Shown here piece after piece: positions 1 through 5,059 of a stretch of DNA of 5,059 nt. Each line of letters opens with the position of its first letter. Position 1 is the stretch's first letter. This DNA comes from Microbacteriaceae bacterium (GTDB taxonomy: Bacteria > Actinomycetota > Actinomycetes > Actinomycetales > Microbacteriaceae), in assembly GCA_025463615.1 (NCBI GenBank), contig JAODAU010000262.1:1-5059 (forward strand), in the 5' to 3' direction. The notes under the pieces were generated by a model that was not told the origin of the DNA, did no database searches, and was given only the letters and a program-made list of their open reading frames with translations. The position numbers and the translations under genes were made by a program.

Positions 1-133
1 AGCCGACCACGCGCGGGGAGAGCTTCTGGCGGTACACGACGAGCACGTCGCGCACCTTGCCGACCTTGTCGCCCGCGGGGTCGAAAACGGAGCACCCGGC
101 CAGTCGGGCGACGAAGACTCTCGCGGCGCTCAC
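1..133 (-). CDS. MgtE-N/CBS-type protein, N-terminal fragment (partial)
   Basis: Reading leftward from a GTG at 133-131, the frame is open to the window edge and gives 44 residues beginning MSAARVFVARLAGCSVFDPA and continuing GDKVGKVRDVLVVY. The pattern of a short strand, a 'VFD..GD.VG.VRDV' turn and another strand is what I remember from the PRC-barrel-like start of actinobacterial proteins annotated as magnesium transporter MgtE N-terminal domain or CBS-domain proteins. In that family MgtE_N and CBS domains follow and sense Mg2+; those parts lie outside the window, so a transport role cannot be confirmed. No other start is in frame upstream before a likely -10 box. There is no usable Shine-Dalgarno: the AGAGGG lies only 1 nt from the start. 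A TAAGTT box lies 7 nt upstream, so leaderless translation is likely. The gene is divergent from the general stress gene. The fragment is a gene with good confidence; the family name is less sure. Confidence 0.66.
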   Translation of the reverse strand, partial: MSAARVFVARLAGCSVFDPAGDKVGKVRDVLVVYRQKLSPRVVG

Positions 134-138
134 ACCCT

Positions 139-147
139 CTAACTTAG
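139..147. promoter_or_regulatory. Overlapping divergent -10 boxes
   Basis: The bases TAACTTA at 140-146 read as TAACTT (140-145) on the plus strand and TAAGTT (146-141) on the minus strand, both fitting the actinobacterial TANNNT -10 pattern. On the minus strand 7 nt separate the box from the GTG at 133, as expected for a leaderless mRNA. On the plus strand a start site near 152 would leave a leader of about 29 nt containing AGAGGA (164-169) before the stress gene. No convincing -35 is visible on either side. If both boxes are used, the two promoters cannot be occupied by RNA polymerase at the same time. Confidence 0.45.
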
Positions 148-180
148 CCCTTGGCGACTGGGCAGAGGATAATGGCCGCC

Positions 181-678
181 ATGACGAACCCCTCAGCCTT
201 CGGTGCCCGTGCCCGCCTCCAGCCCTCCATCCCGAAGGGGGATGTCGTGGGCTCCTACGAGACCTACCCCGAGGCCCAGCAAGCGGTGGACAAACTCGCC
301 CACGCCCAGCTCGACGTGAGCCTCGTGTCGATCGTCGGCAGCGACCTCAAGACCGTCGAACGCGTCACCGGTCGCCTCACCTGGGGCCGTGTCGCCGGCG
401 CCGGAGCGGCGAGCGGCGCGTGGTTCGGCCTCTTCTTCGGCCTGCTCATCACCCTCTTCAGCGTGACGATCAACTTCATCGCGATCACGATCGCTGCGAT
501 CGGAATCGGAGCGGGCTTCGGCATCATCTTCGGCCTGATCTCGTACGCGATCACGCGCCGCACCCGCGACTTCACCTCGACCCACCAGGTGCTGGCGAGC
601 AAGTACGAGGTCATCGTCGCCTCCACGATCACGCTCGCGGCGCAGGAGGCGCTGGCGCGGCCCGACGCCTCGGCTTAA
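181..678 (+). CDS. General stress protein, GSP_17M (YflT-like) membrane protein
   Basis: A 165-residue protein. Residues 18-65 (PKGDVVGSYETYPEAQQAVDK onward, then the VSIVGSDLKTVERVTG region) form the small alpha/beta domain seen at the start of general stress protein 17M family members. A glycine/alanine-rich stretch at about 72-95 and a second hydrophobic stretch at about 98-122 should be two membrane helices, followed by a basic TRRTRDF and a soluble tail with 'ASKYEVIV'. The biochemical role of the family is unknown; it is named from a sigmaB-controlled Bacillus protein. I chose the ATG at 181 because the protein then begins MTNPSAFG, like remembered actinobacterial relatives. An ATG at 172 and a TTG at 151 are in frame. 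The candidate Shine-Dalgarno AGAGGA at 164-169 is too far from 181 and too near to 172, so it does not decide the start. The stop overlaps that of the converging DUF1801 gene. Family is confident; function is not. Confidence 0.85.
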   Translation: MTNPSAFGARARLQPSIPKGDVVGSYETYPEAQQAVDKLAHAQLDVSLVSIVGSDLKTVERVTGRLTWGRVAGAGAASGAWFGLFFGLLITLFSVTINFIAITIAAIGIGAGFGIIFGLISYAITRRTRDFTSTHQVLASKYEVIVASTITLAAQEALARPDASA

Positions 679-1094
679 CCGGCCGCCTTCTTCACCAGCT
701 CGGCGATCCGCTTCTCGTCGGCGGCGCTGAGCGTGGTGATCGCGTACGACGTCGGCCACATCGTGCCGTCGTCGAGCTGGGCCGTGTCCTGGAACCCCAG
801 GGTCGAGTAGCGGGTCTTGAACTTGCTGCCGGGCTGGAAGAAGATGACGACCTTGTCATCCTTGGCATAGGACGGGAAGCCGTACCAGGTCTTCGGGGCG
901 AGCTGGGGCGCCACCTCGGTGACGATCTCGTGGATGCGCTGGGCCGCGACGCGGTCGTCGCCGTCCATCGCCTCGATCGCCTCCTGCAGCAGGGTGAGTC
1001 CGTCGGCGCGCTTGGCCTCGTCCTTGAGCTCCCTGGCGCGCTGCTTCATCGCGGCCTTCTCGTCGGCGCTGAATCCCTCGTACTTCTCGGCCAT
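675..1094 (-). CDS. DUF1801 (YdhG-like) family protein
   Basis: A 139-residue soluble protein beginning MAEKYEGFSADEKAAMKQRA. A charged helical N-terminus (residues 1-40, rich in K, E and A) is followed by the DUF1801 core: a helix 'RIHEIVTEVAPQLAPKTWYG' (53-72), then 'FPSYAKDDKVVIFF' (73-86), 'KFKTRYSTLGF' (91-101), 'LDDGTMWPTSYAITTL' (107-122) and a C-terminal helix ending KKAAG. DUF1801 is structurally related to the Bacillus iron chaperone Fra/YdhG, but relatives of this form with the MAEKYEGF start have no established function and I claim none. The ATG at 1094 is supported by AAGGGG (1106-1101) with a 6-nt spacer; a longer in-frame start at 1157 would add 21 residues unlike the family and lacks support. 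It lies 69 nt after the aminopeptidase on the same strand, with its own candidate -10. Its TAA overlaps the stop of the converging stress gene. Confidence 0.88.
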   Translation of the reverse strand: MAEKYEGFSADEKAAMKQRARELKDEAKRADGLTLLQEAIEAMDGDDRVAAQRIHEIVTEVAPQLAPKTWYGFPSYAKDDKVVIFFQPGSKFKTRYSTLGFQDTAQLDDGTMWPTSYAITTLSAADEKRIAELVKKAAG

Positions 1095-1100
1095 GGTCGT

Positions 1101-1106
1101 CCCCTT
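1101..1106 (-). promoter_or_regulatory. Ribosome-binding site of DUF1801 gene
   Basis: AAGGGG reading leftward, 6 nt before the ATG at 1094. It is the best-spaced Shine-Dalgarno in the window and fixes the start at 1094 rather than 1157. Confidence 0.6.
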
Positions 1107-1122
1107 CTCGTTCGTTGGGTCC

Positions 1123-1128
1123 ATGCTA
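1123..1128 (-). promoter_or_regulatory. Candidate -10 box for DUF1801 gene
   Basis: TAGCAT on the minus strand fits TANNNT. A start site near 1116 would give a leader of about 22 nt holding the AAGGGG site. No -35 at normal spacing is visible. A 10-bp palindrome CCGGGCCCGG (1133-1142) lies just upstream and could be an operator or chance in GC-rich DNA. Confidence 0.3.
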
Positions 1129-1161
1129 CGAACCGGGCCCGGGGAAGGCTTCTCCAAACCT

Positions 1162-1176
1162 GCTCAGTTGCTGAGC
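1162..1176 (-). terminator. Small hairpin across the aminopeptidase stop codon
   Basis: GCTCAG, a 3-nt loop and CTGAGC form a perfect 6-bp stem that includes the last codons and the TGA stop (1166-1164) of the aminopeptidase gene. There is no T-run directly after it, only GGTTT a few bases on. It could be a weak terminator separating the aminopeptidase from the DUF1801 gene, or chance. Its position is the main argument for it. Confidence 0.27.
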
Positions 1177-2636
1177 CACGCCTCCACGTCGTCCGCGGTG
1201 CGCGGGATGCCGATCGACAGGTTCTCGGCGCCGGACTCGGTGACCAGGATGTTGTCCTCGATCCGCACCCCGATGCCGCGCAGCTCCTCGGGCACGGTGA
1301 GGTCGTCGGGCTGGAAGTACAGGCCCGGCTCGATCGTGAACACCATGCCGGGCTCGAGCACGCCGTCGAGGTAGAGGTCGCGACGCGCCTGGGCGCAGTC
1401 GTGCACGTCCAGCCCGAGGTGGTGTGACGTGCCGTGCACCATGTAGCGGCGGTGGTACTGGTGCTCCGGCTCCAGCGACACCTCGGCGCTCACCGGCAGC
1501 AGGCCCCACTCTGCGGTGCGGCGCGCGATGACCTCCATGGCCGTCGCGTGGATCTCGCGGAACCGGATGCCGGGGCGCACGATCGCGAACGCGGCATCCG
1601 CCGCCTCCCGCACTGTCTCGTACACGCGCCGCTGCACCTCGGTGAACGTGCCCGAGACGGGCAGCGTTCGCGTGATGTCGGCCGTGTAGTAGCTATCGAG
1701 CTCGATGCCGGCGTCGATGAGGATCAGGTCGCCGGGCACCACCGGCCCGTCGTTGCGGGTCCAGTGCAGGATGCAGGCGTGGTCGCCGCTCGCCGCGATC
1801 GTGTCGTAGCCCACGGTGTTGCCCTCGGCCCGCGCGCGCCGGTTGAACGTGCCCTCGACGAGGCGCTCGCCGCGGCTGTGCGCCACGATGTCGGCGCGGT
1901 CGGCGATCACGTCGTCGAAGCCCTTCTTCGTGGCGGCGACGGCGTCGCGCAACTGCTGCACCTCGTACGCGTCCTTCACCAGCCGCAGCTCGGAGAGGTC
2001 GCGCGCCAGTTCCACGTCGTGGTCGTGCTCCAGCGCGAGGGAGTCGGCGGCGAGCAGCCGACGGCCGTCGACGCGGTCGGTCAGGTCGCGGTCGGCCTCG
2101 CGCACGATCACGGTGTCGGCGTCGGTGGCGTCGAGCACGGCATCCAGGTCGGCGAGGTCGGCGGTTTCGAGGCCGAGGTCGCGGGCGACGTGGGCGAGGG
2201 AGGGCCGTGGCCCGATCCAGAACTCGCCGATCTCCGGGTTCGCGTAGAACTCGTCGGAGCCGCGGCCGGCGGGCTTGCGGAAGTAGAGGGTGGCGGTGTG
2301 CCCCTCGGATGTCGGCTCGAGCACCAGCACGCTGTCCGGAACCGAGTCGCTGCCCCAGCCGGTGAGGTGCGCGAACGCGGAGTGCGCGCGGTAGGCGTAG
2401 TCCGTGTCGTTGGAGCGCACCTTCGCGCCGCCCGCCGGCACTATGAGCCGCTTGCCGGCCCAGAGCTCGGAGACGCGCTCGCGCCGCGCCGCCGCGAACG
2501 ACGCCTGCTCGCGGGGCTCGGGAGTGTCCTCCACGCGGTCGGCCCAGTTGGCAGAGATGTACTCGCGGAAGTCGCTGCCGACCGGCACGGTCGAACGGTT
2601 CTCGGTTGCACGGGGGGTCGTTGCTTCGTCAGCCAT
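1164..2636 (-). CDS. pepP: Aminopeptidase P (Xaa-Pro aminopeptidase, peptidase M24B)
   Basis: A 490-residue cytoplasmic metalloprotease that removes an N-terminal residue preceding proline. An AMP_N-like domain spans about residues 45-190 (with FAHLTGWGSDS near 88-97), and the M24 'pita-bread' domain about 225-475. All five dimetal ligands can be assigned: D308 in LIDAG, D320 in TADITRTLP, H405 in GTSHHLGLD, E436 in TIEPGLYF and E460 in VRIEDN; the second histidine H412 in DVHD is also present. The two aspartates are 12 residues apart, one more than in E. coli PepP, matching actinobacterial relatives I remember. A 44-residue N-terminal extension rich in T, E and P precedes the domain. The ATG at 2636 is the natural start; the frame stays open for a further 1.7 kb upstream only because of base composition. 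The EEP gene ends 11 nt upstream, so co-transcription is likely. The ribosome-binding site is weak. It appears intact and active. Confidence 0.95.
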   Translation of the reverse strand: MADEATTPRATENRSTVPVGSDFREYISANWADRVEDTPEPREQASFAAARRERVSELWAGKRLIVPAGGAKVRSNDTDYAYRAHSAFAHLTGWGSDSVPDSVLVLEPTSEGHTATLYFRKPAGRGSDEFYANPEIGEFWIGPRPSLAHVARDLGLETADLADLDAVLDATDADTVIVREADRDLTDRVDGRRLLAADSLALEHDHDVELARDLSELRLVKDAYEVQQLRDAVAATKKGFDDVIADRADIVAHSRGERLVEGTFNRRARAEGNTVGYDTIAASGDHACILHWTRNDGPVVPGDLILIDAGIELDSYYTADITRTLPVSGTFTEVQRRVYETVREAADAAFAIVRPGIRFREIHATAMEVIARRTAEWGLLPVSAEVSLEPEHQYHRRYMVHGTSHHLGLDVHDCAQARRDLYLDGVLEPGMVFTIEPGLYFQPDDLTVPEELRGIGVRIEDNILVTESGAENLSIGIPRTADDVEAWLSN

Positions 2637-2647
2637 GCATCCATTGT

Positions 2648-3661
2648 CTAACGCGTCGGCGCCAGCTGCACCACGATCGGGCGGTGATCGCTGCCCGCCT
2701 TGTCGAGCGTGCGCACGACGCGCATGCCGGTGACGCGCCATCCGTCGGTCGTGAGCACGTGGTCGATGGGCGCGCCGGCCAGGGCGGTGAGCGACGACGG
2801 CCAGGTGCCCACCCCCGCGTTGCCGGATGCCTGGCCCGCGTCGCTGCAGTTGCCGATCGTGGTGCCAGGCCGGTTGCCGAGCCCCGCGAAGTGGTCGAGT
2901 GTGGCGTTGAAGTCGCCCGCCATGATCACGTTCGGGTCGGTGCAGGTCTTCTTCAGGAACTCGAGGTCGGCGCGCCAGTCCGCGAGGTCCGCGGGCTGCG
3001 GCGCGACCGCGTGCACGCCGACGATCACCGGTCCGACGCCGCTGTCCGGGCGGAGGACCACGGTCGGAACGGTCGAGGTCGAGCCGATCGCGGTGTCCTG
3101 GTGGTAGGCGCCGAGCCGGGTCGAGATGAGCACCGAGGTGGACTTGGCCTGCGCGATGTGGTTGAACGCGAGGGTGTTCACGGTGACGGGATGCCCGGAC
3201 GTGGTCATGACGGCGGCCACGGCATCCGCCACCTCCTCGTTCGTCTCGGGGAGGCTCACGATGTCGGCGCCGCTGTCGATGGCGAGCCTCGCGATCGCCG
3301 TTGCGCCGGCCGCGCCGCCGAGCGTGTTCCACTCGACCACGGTGATGCCTCCCGCGGCCTTGGCGGCGAACTCGGTCGAGCCGAAGCCGCGGGCCGAGAG
3401 GATGGCGAGGCCGGCGAGCGAGAAGGCGAGGAAGACGGCGGCCAGGGAGAGCGCGAACCGGCGTCCGCGCCGGTTCACGGCCGCGATCACGAGGAGCACG
3501 GCGAACGCGCCCACGGCGAGCGCGGCCGTGAGCCCGCGGAACGAGATGAACTGCGCGATCAGCTGGGTGCGCTCGAGCCCGAAGAGCTGGGGCCAGGTGG
3601 CCACCAGCAGCAGCGCCGCGAGGGCGAGGATGACGATGGCGGCGATGACTCGGGCGAACAT
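2648..3661 (-). CDS. Membrane-anchored endonuclease/exonuclease/phosphatase family protein
   Basis: A 337-residue protein. Three hydrophobic helices lie at about residues 3-23, 46-62 and 69-90. The loop between helices 2 and 3 is basic (NRRGRR, 63-68), which by the positive-inside rule places the C-terminal catalytic domain outside the cell. The EEP (DNase I-like) domain spans about 106-333 with WNT (111-113), the metal-binding glutamate in LPETN (E139), H218 in GVHAVAP, GDFNA (249-253), IDHVL (299-303) and SDHRPIV (324-330). The active-site set therefore looks complete. Family members cleave phosphodiesters or phosphomonoesters in nucleic acids, lipids or sugars; the substrate cannot be read from sequence. 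I chose the ATG at 3661, preceded by GGAGGG (3669-3664) at a short spacing. A TTG at 3682 would add seven residues. It probably forms an operon with the aminopeptidase and is divergent from the PHP gene. Confidence 0.9.
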   Translation of the reverse strand: MFARVIAAIVILALAALLLVATWPQLFGLERTQLIAQFISFRGLTAALAVGAFAVLLVIAAVNRRGRRFALSLAAVFLAFSLAGLAILSARGFGSTEFAAKAAGGITVVEWNTLGGAAGATAIARLAIDSGADIVSLPETNEEVADAVAAVMTTSGHPVTVNTLAFNHIAQAKSTSVLISTRLGAYHQDTAIGSTSTVPTVVLRPDSGVGPVIVGVHAVAPQPADLADWRADLEFLKKTCTDPNVIMAGDFNATLDHFAGLGNRPGTTIGNCSDAGQASGNAGVGTWPSSLTALAGAPIDHVLTTDGWRVTGMRVVRTLDKAGSDHRPIVVQLAPTR

Positions 3662-3707
3662 GGCCCTCCAGAGTAACCGCAACTGTCTGGGCGTTTAGAG
3701 TTACAGG
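3662..3707. promoter_or_regulatory. Divergent promoter region between EEP and PHP genes
   Basis: Forty-six bases must hold both promoters. On the plus strand TAGAGT at 3696-3701 fits TANNNT and lies 6 nt before the ATG at 3708, so the PHP mRNA is probably leaderless. On the minus strand GGAGGG (3669-3664) serves as ribosome-binding site for the EEP ATG at 3661; its -10 is not clear (TAACTC at 3703-3698 is the nearest). Two similar octamers in the same orientation, AGAGTAAC (3670-3677) and AGAGTTAC (3697-3704), are 27 bp apart and might be a regulator site. Confidence 0.45.
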
Positions 3708-4559
3708 ATGCCCGGAGCCATCGACCTGCACACCCACAGCAGCGTCTCCGACGGCACCGAGTCGCCCGCCGAACTCATCGAGGCGGCGATCGCCGCCGGA
3801 CTCGGCACCGTGGCGCTCACCGACCACGACAGCACCGCGGGCTGGAGCGAGGCCTTCGCGGCCGCCGAGGGCACCGGGCTCACCGTCATCCCGGGCATGG
3901 AGCTCAGCACCAACTACGGGCCGGCCAGCGTGCACATGCTGGCGTACCTGTTCGACCCGCTCAACGGCACGATCATCGCCGAGACCGCCCGCATCCGCGA
4001 CGGGCGGCTGCACCGCGCCGAGCGCATCGTCGAGCGGATCGGCGCCGACTACGACCTCGACTGGGCCGACGTGCTCGACCAGTCCACCGACGGCGGCACC
4101 CTCGGGCGCCCGCACATCGCCGACGCCCTGGTGGCGCGCGGCATCGTGGGCAGCCGCGAGGAGGCGTTCGAGAGCATCCTGAACTGGCGCGGGCCGTACT
4201 ACGAGAAGTACTACGCGCCGTCGCCGCTGGAGGGCGTGCGGATGATCGTGGCCGCGGGCGGAGCGCCGGTGCTCGCGCATCCGGCCACCCACGGTCGCTA
4301 CCGCGTGATCGAGGAGCGGGCCGTCGCAGAACTGGTGGATGCGGGGCTCGTCGGCCTCGAGATCTACCACCGCGACAACACCGAGGACGGCCGCGTGCGG
4401 CTGCACGAGCTGGCGGCGAAGTACGACCTCGTGGTGACGGGGTCAAGCGACTACCACGGCTCGGGCAAGCCGAACCGTCTGGGCGAGAACACGACGTCGC
4501 CGGAGGCGCTGGAGCGCATCATCGCGGCCACGTCGGGCACGGTGCCGTTCCGCGGGTAA
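3708..4559 (+). CDS. PHP-domain phosphoesterase, RNase AM/YciV (TrpH) type
   Basis: A 283-residue soluble metal-dependent phosphoesterase. The PHP motifs are complete and in order: DLHTHSSVSDG (6-16; H8, H10, D15), LTDHDS (37-42; H40), PGMELS (62-67; E65), VHMLAY (75-80; H76), LAHPA (189-193; H191) and SSDYHG (246-251; D248, H250). The insert at about 95-175, with GRPHIADALVARG (133-145) and a WRGPYYEKYY region, is characteristic of the YciV/RNase AM subgroup rather than of DNA polymerase or histidinol-phosphatase PHP domains. Characterised members hydrolyse 3',5'-nucleoside bisphosphates and remove 5' nucleotides from RNA; assigning that activity here is inference from family. The ATG at 3708 is the first codon after a -10 at 3696-3701, so translation is probably leaderless; ACAGG directly abuts it. 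It is divergent from the EEP gene and converges on the probable helicase gene. A long inverted repeat begins 6 nt after its TAA. Confidence 0.92.
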   Translation: MPGAIDLHTHSSVSDGTESPAELIEAAIAAGLGTVALTDHDSTAGWSEAFAAAEGTGLTVIPGMELSTNYGPASVHMLAYLFDPLNGTIIAETARIRDGRLHRAERIVERIGADYDLDWADVLDQSTDGGTLGRPHIADALVARGIVGSREEAFESILNWRGPYYEKYYAPSPLEGVRMIVAAGGAPVLAHPATHGRYRVIEERAVAELVDAGLVGLEIYHRDNTEDGRVRLHELAAKYDLVVTGSSDYHGSGKPNRLGENTTSPEALERIIAATSGTVPFRG

Positions 4560-4564
4560 CGCGG

Positions 4565-4678
4565 GGGCGATCGGATCGGGGGTATTCGTTCCGAGAGACT
4601 TCCGGCGGCGCATCTGCGATGCGTCGCTTGCCAGGCCCAGCCAGTCTCTCGGAACGAAGACCCCCGATCCGCACGCCC
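4565..4678. repeat. Long near-perfect inverted repeat with nested hairpin
   Basis: Arms at 4572-4600 and 4643-4671 are 29 nt each and complementary except for one A-G mismatch (4584 against 4659). After a 2x2 internal loop, five more pairs extend the outer stem (4565-4569 with 4674-4678). The 42-nt centre holds a second hairpin: 4605-4614 pairs with 4618-4627 around a TGC loop, with one G-U pair in RNA. Total span is 114 bp. It begins 6 nt after the PHP stop and lies 73 nt beyond the helicase stop in that gene's direction, so it could end or protect both convergent transcripts. There is no T-run on either side, no flanking duplication typical of a transposon and no ORF. Alternatives are a MITE-like or other dispersed palindromic repeat. 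The structure is certain; its function is not. Confidence 0.88.
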
Positions 4679-4688
4679 GGTCACTGCG

Positions 4689-4739
4689 TTAAGCGGGTCG
4701 AGCTCGTCGAGACCTCACCAGGCCGTGCTTAAGCGGTGA
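4689..4739. repeat. GTCGAG palindromic element flanked by TTAAGCGG direct repeats
   Basis: GGTCGAGCTCGTCGAGACC at 4696-4714 contains GTCGAG twice (4697-4702, 4706-4711) and outer arms GGTC/GACC. It resembles the short intergenic repeats of the form GGTyGAGCnTGTCGArACC that I remember as very common in Micrococcales genomes. TTAAGCGG occurs at 4689-4696 and again at 4729-4736, 40 bp apart. The second copy sits in a perfect palindrome GCTTAAGC (4727-4734), inside a possible 5-bp stem TCACC (4715-4719) with GGTGA (4735-4739), which could help end the helicase transcript. No function is assigned. Confidence 0.5.
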
Positions 4740-4750
4740 AGGGGCAGCTA

Positions 4751-5059
4751 CTACGCGGCGGGGGGCGTGTTGCCGGGGGTTCCGGCGCCACCGCGGCGGG
4801 AGCGGGTGCGGCGACGACGCGTCGGCGCGGTGCCGTCGTGCGTTCCGCCGCCCTCGGCGCTCTCGCGCACGGCGTCGGTCGAGCCGTGCGTGCGCTCGCG
4901 CGGCGGGCGACCGGAGTTGCCGCCGGTGCTGCCCGAGCCCGAAGGGCGGCCCGAGTTGCCGCCGGTGTTGCCGGAACCGGACGGGCGTGAGCCCGAGCGG
5001 TCGCCGCCCGAGCGACCGCCGCCGGAGCGACCGCCGCGGTCGGCCTCGGCCGGGCGCGG
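4751..5059 (-). CDS. C-terminal RGG-like tail, probably of a DEAD-box RNA helicase (partial)
   Basis: The last 102 residues of a protein whose 5' part is beyond the window; the frame enters at base 5059 on a codon boundary. The tail is low-complexity and disordered: DRGGRSGGGRSGGDRSGS (7-24), two copies of a 13-residue unit RPSGSG[N/S]TGGNSG (25-37, 38-50), an acidic patch (VRESAE, 64-69), then a basic cluster TRRRRTRSRRGG (80-91) and TPPAA at the end. Tandem TAG TAG stops close it. Arg/Gly/Ser-rich tails ending in an arginine cluster are typical of actinobacterial RhlE-like DEAD-box helicases, where they bind RNA non-specifically, but ribosomal or other RNA-binding proteins also carry them. 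The opposite-strand frame over the same bases is alanine/arginine filler. That this is coding is well supported by the ordered repeat; the helicase identity is inference. Confidence 0.68.
   Translation of the reverse strand, partial: PRPAEADRGGRSGGGRSGGDRSGSRPSGSGNTGGNSGRPSGSGSTGGNSGRPPRERTHGSTDAVRESAEGGGTHDGTAPTRRRRTRSRRGGAGTPGNTPPAA

Noticed and set aside
57..1427. A 456-residue plus-strand open frame.
   Set aside because: Arg/Gly/Pro-rich, crosses the stress gene in another frame and is antisense to DUF1801 and aminopeptidase P; no family features.
2606..3676. Plus-strand open frame of 356 residues opposite the EEP gene.
   Set aside because: The minus frame has complete EEP motifs and membrane helices. 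The plus frame is low-complexity Gly/Glu/Arg/His with no recognisable fold.
2637..4406. The aminopeptidase frame stays open for about 1.7 kb upstream, suggesting a 1080-residue protein.
   Set aside because: It runs antisense to the whole start of the PHP gene and out of frame through the EEP gene, with Arg/His/Pro-rich filler and no domains. It is a high-GC shadow; MADEA at 2636 is the natural start.
4572..4671. Inverted repeat as a complete transposable element with terminal repeats.
   Set aside because: No matching target duplication directly flanks it, and only 42 nt lie between the arms. A MITE-like origin is left open in the findings but not called.
4451..4684. Minus-strand 77-residue frame through the long inverted repeat.
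   Set aside because: It crosses the hairpin arms and runs antisense into the PHP gene; no ribosome-binding site or family resemblance.
4736..4990. Plus-strand 84-residue Ala/Arg/Gly frame.
   Set aside because: Opposite strand of the RGG-like tail; only the minus reading gives an ordered repeat and a typical ending with tandem stops.
1..5059. Search for CRISPR arrays, tRNA genes, phage or integrase genes, toxin-antitoxin pairs and defence systems.
   Set aside because: No regularly spaced repeats, cloverleaf sequences or matching protein families are visible. The coding content is ordinary chromosomal genes.

Overview
The window is very GC-rich, its genes are tightly packed, and third codon positions are strongly G/C. 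Weak or absent ribosome-binding sites, TANNNT -10 boxes placed 6-7 nt before start codons, and the protein types together point to a high-GC actinobacterium. Microbacteriaceae (Micrococcales) is my best guess from remembered family sequences; no search was run.

Layout, left to right. (1) 1-133, minus: the first 44 residues of an MgtE-type/CBS protein with an N-terminal PRC-barrel-like segment. (2) 134-180: a short divergent promoter region. (3) 181-678, plus: a membrane general stress protein of the GSP_17M (YflT-like) type. (4) 675-1094, minus: a DUF1801 protein whose stop codon overlaps the stop of gene 3 in a shared TTAA. (5) 1164-2636, minus: a complete M24 aminopeptidase P with all five metal ligands. 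(6) 2648-3661, minus: a membrane-anchored endonuclease/exonuclease/phosphatase (EEP) protein, 11 nt upstream of the aminopeptidase and probably in one operon with it. (7) 3662-3707: a 46-bp divergent promoter region. (8) 3708-4559, plus: a PHP-family phosphoesterase of the RNase AM/YciV type. (9) 4560-4750: an intergenic region holding a long inverted repeat with a nested hairpin, then a GTCGAG-rich short palindromic element between two TTAAGCGG copies. (10) 4751-5059, minus: the arginine/glycine-rich C-terminal tail of a protein that is probably a DEAD-box RNA helicase, with its body outside the window.

The coding content looks like chromosomal housekeeping and stress-related genes. I see no phage, transposase, CRISPR, toxin-antitoxin or defence genes. 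Several products can be connected loosely: two predicted phosphoesterases (EEP and PHP) are transcribed divergently from one short region, with a peptidase behind the EEP gene and a probable RNA helicase converging on the PHP gene. A shared process is speculation. The most unusual feature is the non-coding structure at 4565-4739.
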